NCBI RefSeq assembly: GCF_039812505.1 | Contig: NZ_JBDIAQ010000004.1 | Coordinates: forward strand, 1-64,000 | Direction: 5' to 3' | DNA length: 64,000 nucleotides | Source: Intrasporangium_A sp039812505 | Lineage (GTDB): Bacteria; Actinomycetota; Actinomycetes; Actinomycetales; Dermatophilaceae | Part shown: positions 32,768 to 44,378 of the stretch, one piece after another | Position numbering within the stretch: the first letter of the stretch is position 1 | Layout of the letters: the number at the start of each line of letters is the position of its first letter | The notes under the pieces: generated by a model | The model's database searches: none | What the model was told of the DNA's origin: nothing | What the model saw: only the letters and a program-made list of their open reading frames with translations | Program-made: the position numbers and the translations under genes

Positions 32768-32797
32768 CCACCCGGCGGGCCCCGGCGGGCCGGGTGG
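32768..32797 (-). terminator. Hairpin directly after the saccharopine-dehydrogenase-like gene
   Basis: CCACCCGGC (32768-32776) and GCCGGGTGG (32789-32797) form a 9-bp stem with a 12-nt loop that ends 1 bp before the stop codon at 32799. Together with the promoter at 32657-32714 it closes this single-gene unit. No U-tract is seen. Confidence 0.6.
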
Positions 32798-32798
32798 C

Positions 32799-34061
32799 TC
32801 AGTCGGCCAGGCGGTCGACCTGGATGGTGAACCCGCAGCGCCGCAGCCGGTCGACGAGGGGCCCGCCCATCGCGGTCGCCGGCGTCAGGACTCCGGCACG
32901 GTCCGGCAGTCCCGCGTCCAGGGCCAGGCACAGCGCGCTCTGGCCCAGCATGACGGCGGTCCCGTCGTAGCCGGGGTCGAGGGGCGCGGCGAAGGTCGTG
33001 CGGTAGCGCGCGCCGGTCGTGGTGGTGGCCCGGATCTCCATCCGGAAGTGCCCGGCTGCCCGCCGCGCGGCACCCGGACCGCTGCCGGGCCTGGGCAGGA
33101 CGCGGTCCAGGACCGCATCGGGTCCATGGGACAGGCCGGCCAGCGCCACCCCGAGCCCGACCGCCAGGCCCGTCGCCAGCAGCGGGGCCGCCGGGCCCGA
33201 GCCGAAGTCGACGACCTCCCGGTAACGGAGGTCCCGGCCGTAGGACCAGTCGGTGAGGGTGTTGGACAGCCGCACGATCCTGGTGTTGAACGGAGCCATC
33301 ACGAAGGGGCCGGCCCACCGCCCGGTCGCCGGGTCGCGCCGCACCGGCAGGAGCCGGTGCAGCGTGCCTGCGAACCCGCGGGCACGTCGCTCGCCGCGGG
33401 CCGGCTCCTCGCCCCGTCGAGGGCTCAGGCCGTACGGGTCCTCGATGGTCCGCCGGGCCGCCGGGTCGGACCGTGCGGTGACCGCCTGCGCCCGTCCGGA
33501 CGCGATCGTGCCCCCGGACAGCCCCCCGCGCAGGGACCGGACCGCCAGGACGGTGTCGGTCAGGGTCCCGGCCCCGTCGGCGGCGGCGCGCTGCGCCGTG
33601 ACGAGCACCCCGAGGTCGGACGGGATCGAGTCGAAGCCGCACGCGTGCACGATGCGGGCACCGGTGCGCGCGGCCCGGGCCGCGACGTGGTCGAGCGACC
33701 ACCGGACGAAGAGCACCTCGCCGGTCAGGTCGGCGTAGTGGGTGCCCGTCTCGGCGCAGGCGGCGACGACGTCACGGCCGTGGACGGCATACGGCCCGAC
33801 GGTCGACACGAGCACCCGGGTACGGGCCGCGAGCGCCCGCAGGCCGGCGGGGTCCTCCGCGTCCACCGTGACCAGCGGCCAGGCAGCGGCCGCTCGGCCG
33901 AGACCGGCGCGCACCGCCTCGAGCCCGGCCGGGCTCCGGCCCGCGAGCGCGATCCTGGGGCCCGTCCCGTCGGCCCGGGCCTGGTGGGAAAGGTGCCCGG
34001 CGGTGATCGCGCCGACGAACCCGGTGGCGCCGAACAGCACGATGTCGAACTCCCGCGTCAT
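32799..34061 (-). CDS. Saccharopine dehydrogenase-like NAD(P)-binding protein
   Basis: The 420-residue protein resembles actinobacterial trans-acting enoyl reductase and Rv2449c-type proteins. The N-terminal Rossmann motif is DIVLFGATGFVGAITAGHL, then RIALAGRSPAGLEAV, VLVSTVGPYAVHGRDVVAAC and YADLTGEVLFVRW. IVHACGFDSIPSDLGVLV is typical of this family. The C-terminal part includes SLRGGLSGGTIASG. The physiological substrate is not known. Saccharopine activity is not implied. It stands alone, flanked by a hairpin downstream and priA upstream (convergent neither side). Confidence 0.82.
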   Translation of the reverse strand: MTREFDIVLFGATGFVGAITAGHLSHQARADGTGPRIALAGRSPAGLEAVRAGLGRAAAAWPLVTVDAEDPAGLRALAARTRVLVSTVGPYAVHGRDVVAACAETGTHYADLTGEVLFVRWSLDHVAARAARTGARIVHACGFDSIPSDLGVLVTAQRAAADGAGTLTDTVLAVRSLRGGLSGGTIASGRAQAVTARSDPAARRTIEDPYGLSPRRGEEPARGERRARGFAGTLHRLLPVRRDPATGRWAGPFVMAPFNTRIVRLSNTLTDWSYGRDLRYREVVDFGSGPAAPLLATGLAVGLGVALAGLSHGPDAVLDRVLPRPGSGPGAARRAAGHFRMEIRATTTTGARYRTTFAAPLDPGYDGTAVMLGQSALCLALDAGLPDRAGVLTPATAMGGPLVDRLRRCGFTIQVDRLAD

Positions 34062-34089
34062 GCGCCCATCGTGCCGTAGCGGGCGCCGG

Positions 34090-36141
34090 CTACCAGTCGA
34101 CGGGGTCGAGGCGCACGCTGACCGTGTCGGACTCCTTGCGCGCGGACCGAAGGCCCCGCAGCGCGACGAGGGCCCGAGCCAGCTCCGCCGTTCCGGTCAG
34201 GGGCGCACGCACGAGCGCGTGCCACTCGTCGCCCGCCCCCTCGTTCGAGGCCCGGGACACCGGGCGGGCGGGCATCGGCCCGAGCAGCTGCGCCCCGGCG
34301 GGGAGCTCGAGCTGGCCCAGCGCCTCGCCCAGGGCCCGCCGGGTGCCCGACAGGCGGGCCATCCGGACGGCCGGGGGCAGGCCGAGCTCGCGACGGTCGG
34401 CCAGCTCCCGGGCCGCGAGCCAACCGGGGTCCCACCGGACGAGGGCCTCGACCGCCGGCAGGGTCACGCCCTCGGGAACGCCGCACAGCACGACGGTCCG
34501 GCCAGGTCGGACCTGCGCCGCCGCCGCCGCCCAGCGCCGGAACGACTCGGTCGCGGCATCGAGGACCGGCAGGTCCAGGCTCGCCCAGGCGTCCAGCAGC
34601 AGCACCGCGGCATATCCCGCGCGGGCGACCGGCTCGGCGCCCGGGGTCGCGATGACCAGGGCCGGCTGGTCGGGCACCGTGTCGAGGACCTCGCCCGACC
34701 CCGACGTGGCCACGGGCGCGCCGGGGAAGGCCCGGCCGATCTCCTCGGCGGTGCGGCGCGCCCCCGTGACGCTCGACCGGACCCGCCCGGACCCGCACTC
34801 GCGACACTCGAACCGGCCCGACGGCAGGGCCCGGCCGCACCATCGGCAGGCCGGTGGCTGCCCCGGGCCGCCGACCGCCACGGGGCCGTGGCAGCGCGCG
34901 CACCGCACCGGGGTGCGACACTCGGCGCACGTCAGCGCCGGCAGGTAGCCGCGGCGCGGCACCTGGACCAGCACCGGTCCGTCCCGCAGCGCGTCCTTGG
35001 CGACCCGCCAGGCGTGTGAGGGCAGGTGCGCCCGGGTCGCCGCGCCGTCGTCCTGCTGGTCGCGGCCCTCGCCGGCGACGGCGACCCGCGGGGTGGCCGC
35101 CCGCACGACGGCCGGGGCGGCCGTGACGGCGACCAGCCCGCCCGCCTCGATGCGGGCCTGGGTCGGCAGGCTGCGGGCGAAGCCACCGGCCAGCAGCGCG
35201 GCGCCGGTCTGGCGGGCCCGCAGCTGCAGCACGACGCCGACGTGGTGGTAGGGCGCCCGCGGCTCCACGAGCAGGTCGTCGCCGTCGTCCCACCAGGCGA
35301 CCAGCCCGAGGCGGCGCACCGGTGCGAAGGCGGCCGCCCGGGTGCCGATGACGACCGGCACGTGCCCCCGCAGCGCCTTCAGCCATGCCGTGTAGCGGGC
35401 CTGCGGTCCCTGGTCGGCGGTGAGCCTGACGTGCCGGCCCGGGCCGAGGACCTCGGCGACCGCGGCATCCAGGCGCACGACGTCGCGGTGGTCGGGCACG
35501 ACGAGCACGGCTCCGCGGTCACCGGCCACGGCCGCGGCGGCGGCCCACGCGAGGGCGTGCGGCCAGTCCTGCCCGTCGAGGCGGCCCGGCAGCGCGGTCC
35601 AGGCCGCGGCCGGCCCCTCCCCCGTGGCCACCCGGCGCAACCAGGCCGGACCGGCCGGGTATGCCGCCCACGGCCCCGGTCCCGGCTCACCGGCGGCGTC
35701 CTGCCGCTCCCCGGGCGGCCGGGGCGGCGGGTCGGCCGGGAGGGCGCGCTCGGCGGCGGCATGCCGCTTGGGGATGGCCAGGCGCAGCACGTCGCGCAAC
35801 GTGCCGGCGTACCGGTCGGCGACGGCCCGGCACAGCGCGAGCAGCTCCGGGGTCAGCACCGGCTCCGGGCTGACCACCCGGCGCAACGGCGCCAGGCGGC
35901 CACCGTGCGTCGGCTCGACGCGGCGCGCGACGACGAACCCGTCCAGGTCACGCCCCGCGAAGCGCACCCGGACCCGGACGCCGGGCCGGGCCGACCCGAG
36001 CAGGTCCGGCGGGACGAGGTACTCGAAGACCCGGTCGAGGTGGGCGAGCGGCGTGTCGACCACGACGGCCGCCACGGGCCGGTCCGCACCGCCGTCGGCC
36101 GGCGCGACCTGCCGCCGCTCGTCCTGCTCCAGCTCGCCCAC
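34090..36141 (-). CDS. priA: Primosomal protein N' (PriA), actinobacterial ATPase-less type
   Basis: The 683-residue protein matches PriA in its N-terminal 3'-DNA-binding domain (VVVDTPLAHLDRVFEYLVPP, RVRVRFAGRDLDGFVVAR) and in the zinc-binding insert with eight Cys (CAECRTPVRCARC, CRWCG, CRECG). The helicase core is degenerate: GRLDGQDW stands where GxTGSGKT is normal, and WWDDGDD replaces DEEH. This is typical of actinobacterial PriA. It probably acts in replication restart as a structural loader. The GTG start has a TAGGTT box 7 nt upstream and looks leaderless. Confidence 0.9.
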   Translation of the reverse strand: MGELEQDERRQVAPADGGADRPVAAVVVDTPLAHLDRVFEYLVPPDLLGSARPGVRVRVRFAGRDLDGFVVARRVEPTHGGRLAPLRRVVSPEPVLTPELLALCRAVADRYAGTLRDVLRLAIPKRHAAAERALPADPPPRPPGERQDAAGEPGPGPWAAYPAGPAWLRRVATGEGPAAAWTALPGRLDGQDWPHALAWAAAAAVAGDRGAVLVVPDHRDVVRLDAAVAEVLGPGRHVRLTADQGPQARYTAWLKALRGHVPVVIGTRAAAFAPVRRLGLVAWWDDGDDLLVEPRAPYHHVGVVLQLRARQTGAALLAGGFARSLPTQARIEAGGLVAVTAAPAVVRAATPRVAVAGEGRDQQDDGAATRAHLPSHAWRVAKDALRDGPVLVQVPRRGYLPALTCAECRTPVRCARCHGPVAVGGPGQPPACRWCGRALPSGRFECRECGSGRVRSSVTGARRTAEEIGRAFPGAPVATSGSGEVLDTVPDQPALVIATPGAEPVARAGYAAVLLLDAWASLDLPVLDAATESFRRWAAAAAQVRPGRTVVLCGVPEGVTLPAVEALVRWDPGWLAARELADRRELGLPPAVRMARLSGTRRALGEALGQLELPAGAQLLGPMPARPVSRASNEGAGDEWHALVRAPLTGTAELARALVALRGLRSARKESDTVSVRLDPVDW

Positions 36142-36148
36142 GCGAGGA

Positions 36149-36154
36149 AACCTA
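36149..36154 (-). promoter_or_regulatory. Candidate -10 box (TAGGTT) for leaderless priA mRNA
   Basis: TAGGTT lies 7 nt before the priA GTG in the 33-bp gap after metK. No ribosome-binding site is present. priA could also be read through from metK. Confidence 0.5.
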
Positions 36155-36174
36155 GCCCCGCCCGCGGACAGCCC

Positions 36175-37398
36175 TCATGCCCGGGCGACGGCCTCCAGCA
36201 GCTCCTCGACCCGGTCGGTGCGCTCCCACGGGAAGGCGTTCTCCACGCCGTCGGCCTTGGTGCGCCCGAAGTGGCCGTAGGCCGAGGTCGGCCGGTAGAT
36301 CGGGCGGAGCAGGTCGAGCGCGTCGACGATGGCGCGCGGGCGCAGGTCGAAGACCATCCCGATGGCGTCCTGGACCTTGTCGACCGGCACGGTCTCGGTG
36401 CCGAAGGTCTCCACGTAGAGCCCGACCGGCTGGGCCTTGCCGATGGCGTAGGCGACCTGCACCTCGCAACGCCGGGCCAGGCCGGCCGCGACGACGTTCT
36501 TGGCGACCCACCGCATCGCGTAGGCGCCGGACCGGTCGACCTTGCTCGGGTCCTTGCCGGAGAAGGCCCCGCCCCCGTGCCGCGCCATGCCGCCGTAGGT
36601 GTCGACGATGATCTTGCGCCCGGTCAGCCCCGCGTCGCCCATCGGGCCGCCGATCTCGAAGCGTCCGGTCGGGTTGATCAGCGACCGGTAGGACGAGACG
36701 TCGAGGTCGCTGCCCTCGTCGCGCAGCTCGGCCAGCACCGGGTCGATCACGTAGGCCGTGATGTCGGGCTCGAGCATCCCCTCCAGCGAGACGTCGGGGG
36801 CGTGCTGGGTCGACAGCACGATCGTGTCGAGCCGCACGGCCTTGTCGCCCTCGTAGGCGATCGTCACCTGCGTCTTGCCGTCGGGGCGCAGGTAGGCCAG
36901 CTTCTCGTTCTTGCGCACCTGGGTCAGCCGCTCCGCGAGGCGGTGCGCGAGGTGGATCGGCAGCGGCATCAGCTCGGCGGTGTCGTCGCAGGCGTAGCCG
37001 AACATCAGGCCCTGGTCGCCGGCCCCCTGCTTGTCGAGCGGGTCGACCCCGCCGTGCCGCGTCTCGTGGGCCGTGTCGACGCCCTGGGCGATGTCGGGCG
37101 ACTGTGCGCCGATCGAGATCGAGACCCCGCAGGTGCGCCCGTCGAAGCCCTTCTCGGACCCGTCGTAGCCGACGTCGAGGATCGTGTCGCGCACGATCTT
37201 GGGGATCTCGACGTACCCGGTGGTCGAGACCTCGCCGGCCACGTGGACCAGGCCGGTGGTGACCAGTGTCTCGACGGCGACGCGCGCCTGCGCGTCCTCG
37301 GTGAGCATGGCATCGAGGATCGAGTCACTGATCTGGTCGCAGATCTTGTCCGGGTGGCCCTCGGTGACGGACTCGGACGTGAACAGCCGTGCTGACAA
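36175..37398 (-). CDS. metK: S-adenosylmethionine synthetase
   Basis: The 407-residue enzyme makes SAM from Met and ATP. Motifs are FTSESVTEGHPDKICDQISD at the N-terminus (ATP-binding), GAGDQGLMFGYA, and GGGAFSGKDPSKVDRSGAY with the P-loop-like GKDPSKVDRS. TTG at 37396-37398 is the start and GAGGAG lies 5 nt upstream; no other start keeps the conserved N-terminus. The gap to coaBC is 44 bp. No SAM riboswitch was recognised there. Confidence 0.97.
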   Translation of the reverse strand: MSARLFTSESVTEGHPDKICDQISDSILDAMLTEDAQARVAVETLVTTGLVHVAGEVSTTGYVEIPKIVRDTILDVGYDGSEKGFDGRTCGVSISIGAQSPDIAQGVDTAHETRHGGVDPLDKQGAGDQGLMFGYACDDTAELMPLPIHLAHRLAERLTQVRKNEKLAYLRPDGKTQVTIAYEGDKAVRLDTIVLSTQHAPDVSLEGMLEPDITAYVIDPVLAELRDEGSDLDVSSYRSLINPTGRFEIGGPMGDAGLTGRKIIVDTYGGMARHGGGAFSGKDPSKVDRSGAYAMRWVAKNVVAAGLARRCEVQVAYAIGKAQPVGLYVETFGTETVPVDKVQDAIGMVFDLRPRAIVDALDLLRPIYRPTSAYGHFGRTKADGVENAFPWERTDRVEELLEAVARA

Positions 37399-37442
37399 TG
37401 CTTCTCCTCGAATCGGGCGGTCTCGCCGGTTTCCCGCGGACG

Positions 37443-38756
37443 CTACCGCGCGAGTGTAGCCGCCCCGGCCAGCAGCTCCTCGACGACGTCCAGCACCGCG
37501 GCGGCGACGACGTCCTTGCCGGCCGGGCCGACCGTGGCGACCTCGGGCACGTCTCGGCGCAGCAGGTGCACCGTGTTCTCGTCGCGCCCGAACGCCAGGC
37601 CGGGGCCGACCTCGTTGACCACCTGCAGGTCGCTGCCCTTCCTGGCGAACTTGGCGCGGGCGTGGTCCATGACCGAGCCGGTGGCATCGCCGGTCTCCGC
37701 GGCGAAGCTGACGATGAGCGGGTGGCGTGCCCCGTCCCGTGCGGCGACCAGGCCCTTGACGATGTCGGGGTTCTCGACCAGCTCGAGCCGCAACCCGGCA
37801 CCGGGGTGCTCGCTCTTCTTGATCTTGCTCGCGCTGGCCTCGGCCGGGCGGAAGTCGGCCGGGGCCGCGGCCATGACCACCACGTCCGCCTCGCGGGCGG
37901 CGGCGTCGACCGCGTGCTTCAGCTCGAGGGTGGTCTCGACGGGGACGACGGTCACCCCGGCCGGTGCCGGCAGGACGACGTTGGCCGCCACCAGCACGAC
38001 CCGCGCGCCCCGTAGTGCCGCGACCTGTGCGATGGCCAGGCCCTGCTTGCCCGAGGACCGGTTGCCCAGGTAGCGCACGGGGTCGATCGGCTCGCGCGTC
38101 CCGCCGGCGGAGACCACCACGGTGCGGCCGCGCAGGCTGCCCGGTCCGTATGCCGCCGAGCTCCCCGCGGGGGCGCCGGCACCCGGCGCGGGGTCCGCGG
38201 AGTCGGGCGACCCGGCCCCCTCGGGAGCGGACGCGGCCACGGCAGCGAGGGCAGCGGCATACACCACCTCGGGCTCCGGGAAGCGGCCCTTGCCCGAGTC
38301 GGCCCCGGTCAGCCGGCCCTCGGCCGGCTCGACGACGTGGGCCCCGCGACGGCGCAGGGTGGCGACATTGGCCCGGGTCGCGGGGTGCTCCCACATCTCC
38401 GTGTGCATGGCCGGGGCGAAGACGACCGGGCACCTCGCGGTCAGCAGGGTGCTGGTCAGCAGGTCGTCGGCGATGCCGGCGACGGCCTTGGCCAGCACGT
38501 CGGCGGTGGCCGGGGCGACCACGACGAGGTCGGCGTGCTGGCCCAGCCGCACGTGCGGCACCTGGTGGACCTCGGCCCACACGTCGGTGTGCACGGGCCG
38601 GCCCGAGAGCGCCGCCCAGGTCGGCTCCCCGACGAAGCGCAGCGCCGCGGCGGTGGGCACGACGGTGACCTCGTGCCCGGTCTCGGTGAACCGGCGCAGC
38701 AGCGAGCAGGCCTTGTAGGCGGCGATGCCGCCGCTCACGCCGAGCACGACGCGCAT
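37443..38756 (-). CDS. coaBC: Phosphopantothenoylcysteine decarboxylase / phosphopantothenate-cysteine ligase
   Basis: The 437-residue bifunctional enzyme makes 4'-phosphopantetheine for CoA. The N-terminal CoaC flavoprotein has MRVVLGVSGGIAAYKACSLL, VPHVRLGQHADLVVVAPATA (catalytic His) and FAPAMHTEMWEHPA. The CoaB ligase starts near residue 205: VVVSAGGTREPIDPVRYLGN, NRSSGKQGLAIA and VMAAAPADFRPAE. An Ala/Gly/Ser-rich linker separates them. It lies 9 bp after rpoZ. Confidence 0.96.
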   Translation of the reverse strand: MRVVLGVSGGIAAYKACSLLRRFTETGHEVTVVPTAAALRFVGEPTWAALSGRPVHTDVWAEVHQVPHVRLGQHADLVVVAPATADVLAKAVAGIADDLLTSTLLTARCPVVFAPAMHTEMWEHPATRANVATLRRRGAHVVEPAEGRLTGADSGKGRFPEPEVVYAAALAAVAASAPEGAGSPDSADPAPGAGAPAGSSAAYGPGSLRGRTVVVSAGGTREPIDPVRYLGNRSSGKQGLAIAQVAALRGARVVLVAANVVLPAPAGVTVVPVETTLELKHAVDAAAREADVVVMAAAPADFRPAEASASKIKKSEHPGAGLRLELVENPDIVKGLVAARDGARHPLIVSFAAETGDATGSVMDHARAKFARKGSDLQVVNEVGPGLAFGRDENTVHLLRRDVPEVATVGPAGKDVVAAAVLDVVEELLAGAATLAR

Positions 38757-38765
38757 CGGGACGGC

Positions 38766-39029
38766 TCAGGCCTCGGTCGGCGTCGCGGTCAGCAGCCCGG
38801 CGTTGATCTCGCGCAGCGCGATCGAGAGGGGCTTCTCGTGGACCTCGGCCTCGACGAGCGGGCCGACGTAGTCGAGCAGGCCCTCCTGCAGCTGCGAGTA
38901 GTACGCGTTGATCTGGCGCGCGCGCTTGGCGGCGTAGATGACCAGGGCGTACTTGGAGTCGGCGGCCGTCAGCAGGTCGTCGATCGGCGGGTTGGTGATG
39001 CCGATGGGATCGGCCTTGGTACCGGACAC
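38766..39029 (-). CDS. rpoZ: RNA polymerase omega subunit
   Basis: The 87-residue protein assists RNA polymerase assembly. PIGITNPPIDDLLTAADSKY and ALVIYAAKRARQINAYYSQL are diagnostic, and the tail LSIALREINAGLL is conserved. GTG at 39027-39029 was chosen because relatives start M/V-SGTxA-PEGITNPP; an upstream GTG at 39072-39074 is open but adds an atypical stretch. The order mihF-gmk-rpoZ-coaBC-metK-priA is typical of actinobacteria. Confidence 0.93.
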   Translation of the reverse strand: MSGTKADPIGITNPPIDDLLTAADSKYALVIYAAKRARQINAYYSQLQEGLLDYVGPLVEAEVHEKPLSIALREINAGLLTATPTEA

Positions 39030-39075
39030 GGGGTGGCTCGTTTCGTTCGCTCGGGGTGGACTTCTACGCGGCACG

Positions 39076-39097
39076 CCGCATTGTCACCGCATTGTCG
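39076..39097. repeat. Two tandem 11-bp repeats upstream of rpoZ
   Basis: CCGCATTGTCA (39076-39086) is followed directly by CCGCATTGTCG (39087-39097). They lie in the 93-bp gap between gmk and rpoZ, about 50-70 bp before the rpoZ start. On the minus strand each reads T/CGACAATGCGG, so one could provide a TGACAA -35-like hexamer or a binding site. Confidence 0.6.
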
Positions 39098-39122
39098 AGG
39101 ACACGGCATGCGCAGGCAGGAC

Positions 39123-39698
39123 TCACCGGTCGGTGCGCCCTGATCTCATCAATGATACGAGTTCCTCGCTGGCCCGCCGCACGTCGTCGTTGACGATGAC
39201 GGCGTCGAACTCGGACCTGGCCGCCAGCTCCCGCCGCGCCGTCTCGAGGCGGCGCTGGCGCTCGCCCCGGTCCTCGGTCCCGCGGCCGACGAGCCGACGC
39301 ACCAGCTCGTCCCAGCTCGGCGGCTCGAGGAAGACGAAGAAGGCGTCCGGCATGGTGGCCCTGACCTGCCGGGCGCCCTGCAGGTCGATCTCGAGCAGGG
39401 CGTCGCGGTCCTCGGCCAGGGCGCGCTCGACCGGCCCGCGCGGCGTGCCGTACTTGGCCAGGCCGTGCACGACCGCATGCTCGAGGAACTGCCCGGCCGC
39501 CACGAGCCGGTCGAACTCGCGGTCGTCGACGAAGTGGTACTGGACCCCGTCGACCTCGCCGGGCCGTGGGGGCCGCGTGGTCATGGACACGGAGAAGAAG
39601 ACGTCGGGGAAGTGGGTGCGGACGTAGGCGGCGATCGTCCCCTTGCCGGCGGCGGTGGGGCCGGCCAGGACGACGAGCCGCCCGCGCGCGCCGGTCAT
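39123..39698 (-). CDS. gmk: Guanylate kinase
   Basis: The 191-residue kinase phosphorylates GMP. The P-loop is VVLAGPTAAGKGTIAAY. GMP-binding residues are in SVSMTTRPPRPGEVDGVQYHF and EHAVVHGLAKYGTPRGPVE, and LLEIDLQGARQVRATMPDAF is the Walker B region. ATG overlaps the mihF stop by 4 bp. Confidence 0.96.
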   Translation of the reverse strand: MTGARGRLVVLAGPTAAGKGTIAAYVRTHFPDVFFSVSMTTRPPRPGEVDGVQYHFVDDREFDRLVAAGQFLEHAVVHGLAKYGTPRGPVERALAEDRDALLEIDLQGARQVRATMPDAFFVFLEPPSWDELVRRLVGRGTEDRGERQRRLETARRELAARSEFDAVIVNDDVRRASEELVSLMRSGRTDR

Positions 39699-40012
39699 GA
39701 CCGGTCGAACCGGCGCAGCAGGGCCGCCACCTGGTTGGCGCCGAGCCCGCGGACCCGGCGCGACTCGGCGATGCCGACCTCCGCCATGATCGCCCGGGAC
39801 CGCACCCGGCCCACCCCGGGCATCGACTCGAGCAGCTCCGTGACCTTCATCTTGCCGATCACCGGGTCGGTCCGGCCGTCCTGCAGCACCTCGGCCAGCG
39901 ACCCGCTCGAGTACTTGAGCCGGTTCTTCACCACCGCACGCTCCCGGCGGGCGGCAGCGGCCTTCTCGAGGGCGGCTGCCCGTTGCTCGGGCGTGAGCGG
40001 GGGAAGGGCCAC
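39695..40012 (-). CDS. mihF: Integration host factor, actinobacterial type (mIHF)
   Basis: The 105-residue protein is a nucleoid protein unrelated to HU/IHF. It has the N-terminal helix ALPPLTPEQRAAALEKAAAA, then RRERAVVKNRLKYSSGSLAEVL and the helix-two-turn-helix KVTELLESMPGVGRVRSRAI plus GLGANQVAALLRRF. It bends DNA without strong specificity. GTG at 40010-40012 follows GAGGAGAG. It heads the operon mihF-gmk, the usual actinobacterial pair. Confidence 0.95.
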   Translation of the reverse strand: MALPPLTPEQRAAALEKAAAARRERAVVKNRLKYSSGSLAEVLQDGRTDPVIGKMKVTELLESMPGVGRVRSRAIMAEVGIAESRRVRGLGANQVAALLRRFDRS

Positions 40013-40050
40013 AGCGGTTCTCTCCTCGAGGTCGACGGACGTTGCTGCCG

Positions 40051-40080
40051 AACCTAGCGATTCGGTCGAGCGAGTGGCAA
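40051..40080 (-). promoter_or_regulatory. Candidate sigma-A promoter for mihF
   Basis: TTGCCA (40075-40080 read on the minus strand) and TAGGTT (40051-40056) are 18 bp apart. Transcription would begin about 31-33 nt before the GTG, leaving room for the GAGGAGAG ribosome-binding site. The 123-bp gap behind pyrF holds nothing else clear. Confidence 0.55.
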
Positions 40081-40135
40081 CGCGGGGCGGTCCGACGCGC
40101 GCCCTGCCGCAGCGGTATGCCGTCGGGCCGGCTCC

Positions 40136-40978
40136 TCAGCCACGCAGGCCGTCGGCGACGCGGCGGGCCGCCTCGGCCAGCCGGGCGACGTCGGGACCGG
40201 CCCCCAGGACCGCCCGGCTGGAGGCGACGAGGACCTGCCGGCGGGCCACCCCGAACACCTGGTCGAGGTCGGCGACGGTGCCCCCCTGGGCCCCGTAGCC
40301 GGGCGCGAGGACCGGCGCGGCAGCGGTGACCAGGTCGAGACCGAGGCGGTGGACGGCATCCCCGACCGTGGCGCCGACGACCAGGCCGATGCCGCCGAGC
40401 TCGCCGCGCTCGCGCGCGAGGCTGTTGTCGACCGTGGCCCCCTCCACGACCGTGGCGGCGACGGTGCGGCCGTTCCGGACAGCGTGCTGCACCGCGGCGC
40501 CCTCGGGGTTGGAGGTCAGCGCGAGCACGAACAGGCCACGGGCCTGCTGCTGCGCGAGGTCGATGGCCGGGCGCAGCGACTCGTAGCCGAGGTAGGGGCT
40601 GACGGTGAGGGCGTCCGCCGGGGACACCGCGTCGGGCCCGAGGTAGGCGGCGGCATACCCGGCCATGGTCGAGCCGATGTCGCCGCGCTTGGCGTCGAGG
40701 ATCGTCAGGGTGCCCGCCGCCCGCAGGTCGGCGAGCACCCGTTCCTGGACCGCGACGCCGCGGCTGCCGAAGACCTCGAAGAAGGCGGACTGCGGCTTGA
40801 CCGCCGCCACACTCCCGGCGAACGCCTCGACGCAGGTGAGCGCGAAGCGCTCGAGGCCGGCGACGTCGTAGGTCAGGTCCCAGGCCTGCAGCAGCGACCG
40901 GTGCGGGTCGATCCCGACGCAGAGCGGTCCGAGGTGGTCCATGGCGTGGCGCAGCCGGACGCCGAACCCGGTCGTCAC
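40136..40978 (-). CDS. pyrF: Orotidine 5'-phosphate decarboxylase (type 2)
   Basis: The 280-residue protein is the mycobacterial-type OMP decarboxylase that makes UMP. LCVGIDPHRSLLQAWDL and VKPQSAFFEVFGSRG open the barrel, and LTILDAKRGDIGSTMAGYAAA holds the catalytic Lys-Asp set DAKRGDIG. VLAPGYGAQGGTVADL closes the phosphate site. It starts at GTG after AGGAGG, 31 bp after carB, and is the last gene of the pyr operon. Confidence 0.95.
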   Translation of the reverse strand: MTTGFGVRLRHAMDHLGPLCVGIDPHRSLLQAWDLTYDVAGLERFALTCVEAFAGSVAAVKPQSAFFEVFGSRGVAVQERVLADLRAAGTLTILDAKRGDIGSTMAGYAAAYLGPDAVSPADALTVSPYLGYESLRPAIDLAQQQARGLFVLALTSNPEGAAVQHAVRNGRTVAATVVEGATVDNSLARERGELGGIGLVVGATVGDAVHRLGLDLVTAAAPVLAPGYGAQGGTVADLDQVFGVARRQVLVASSRAVLGAGPDVARLAEAARRVADGLRG

Positions 40979-41009
40979 GGGCCCTCCTGCGGGAGCGGGG
41001 CCACCGCGC

Positions 41010-44377
<3,368 letters not shown>

Positions 44378-44378
<1 letters not shown>

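Noticed and set aside
37399..37442. SAM riboswitch upstream of metK
   Set aside because: The gap is only 44 bp and holds no conserved riboswitch core.
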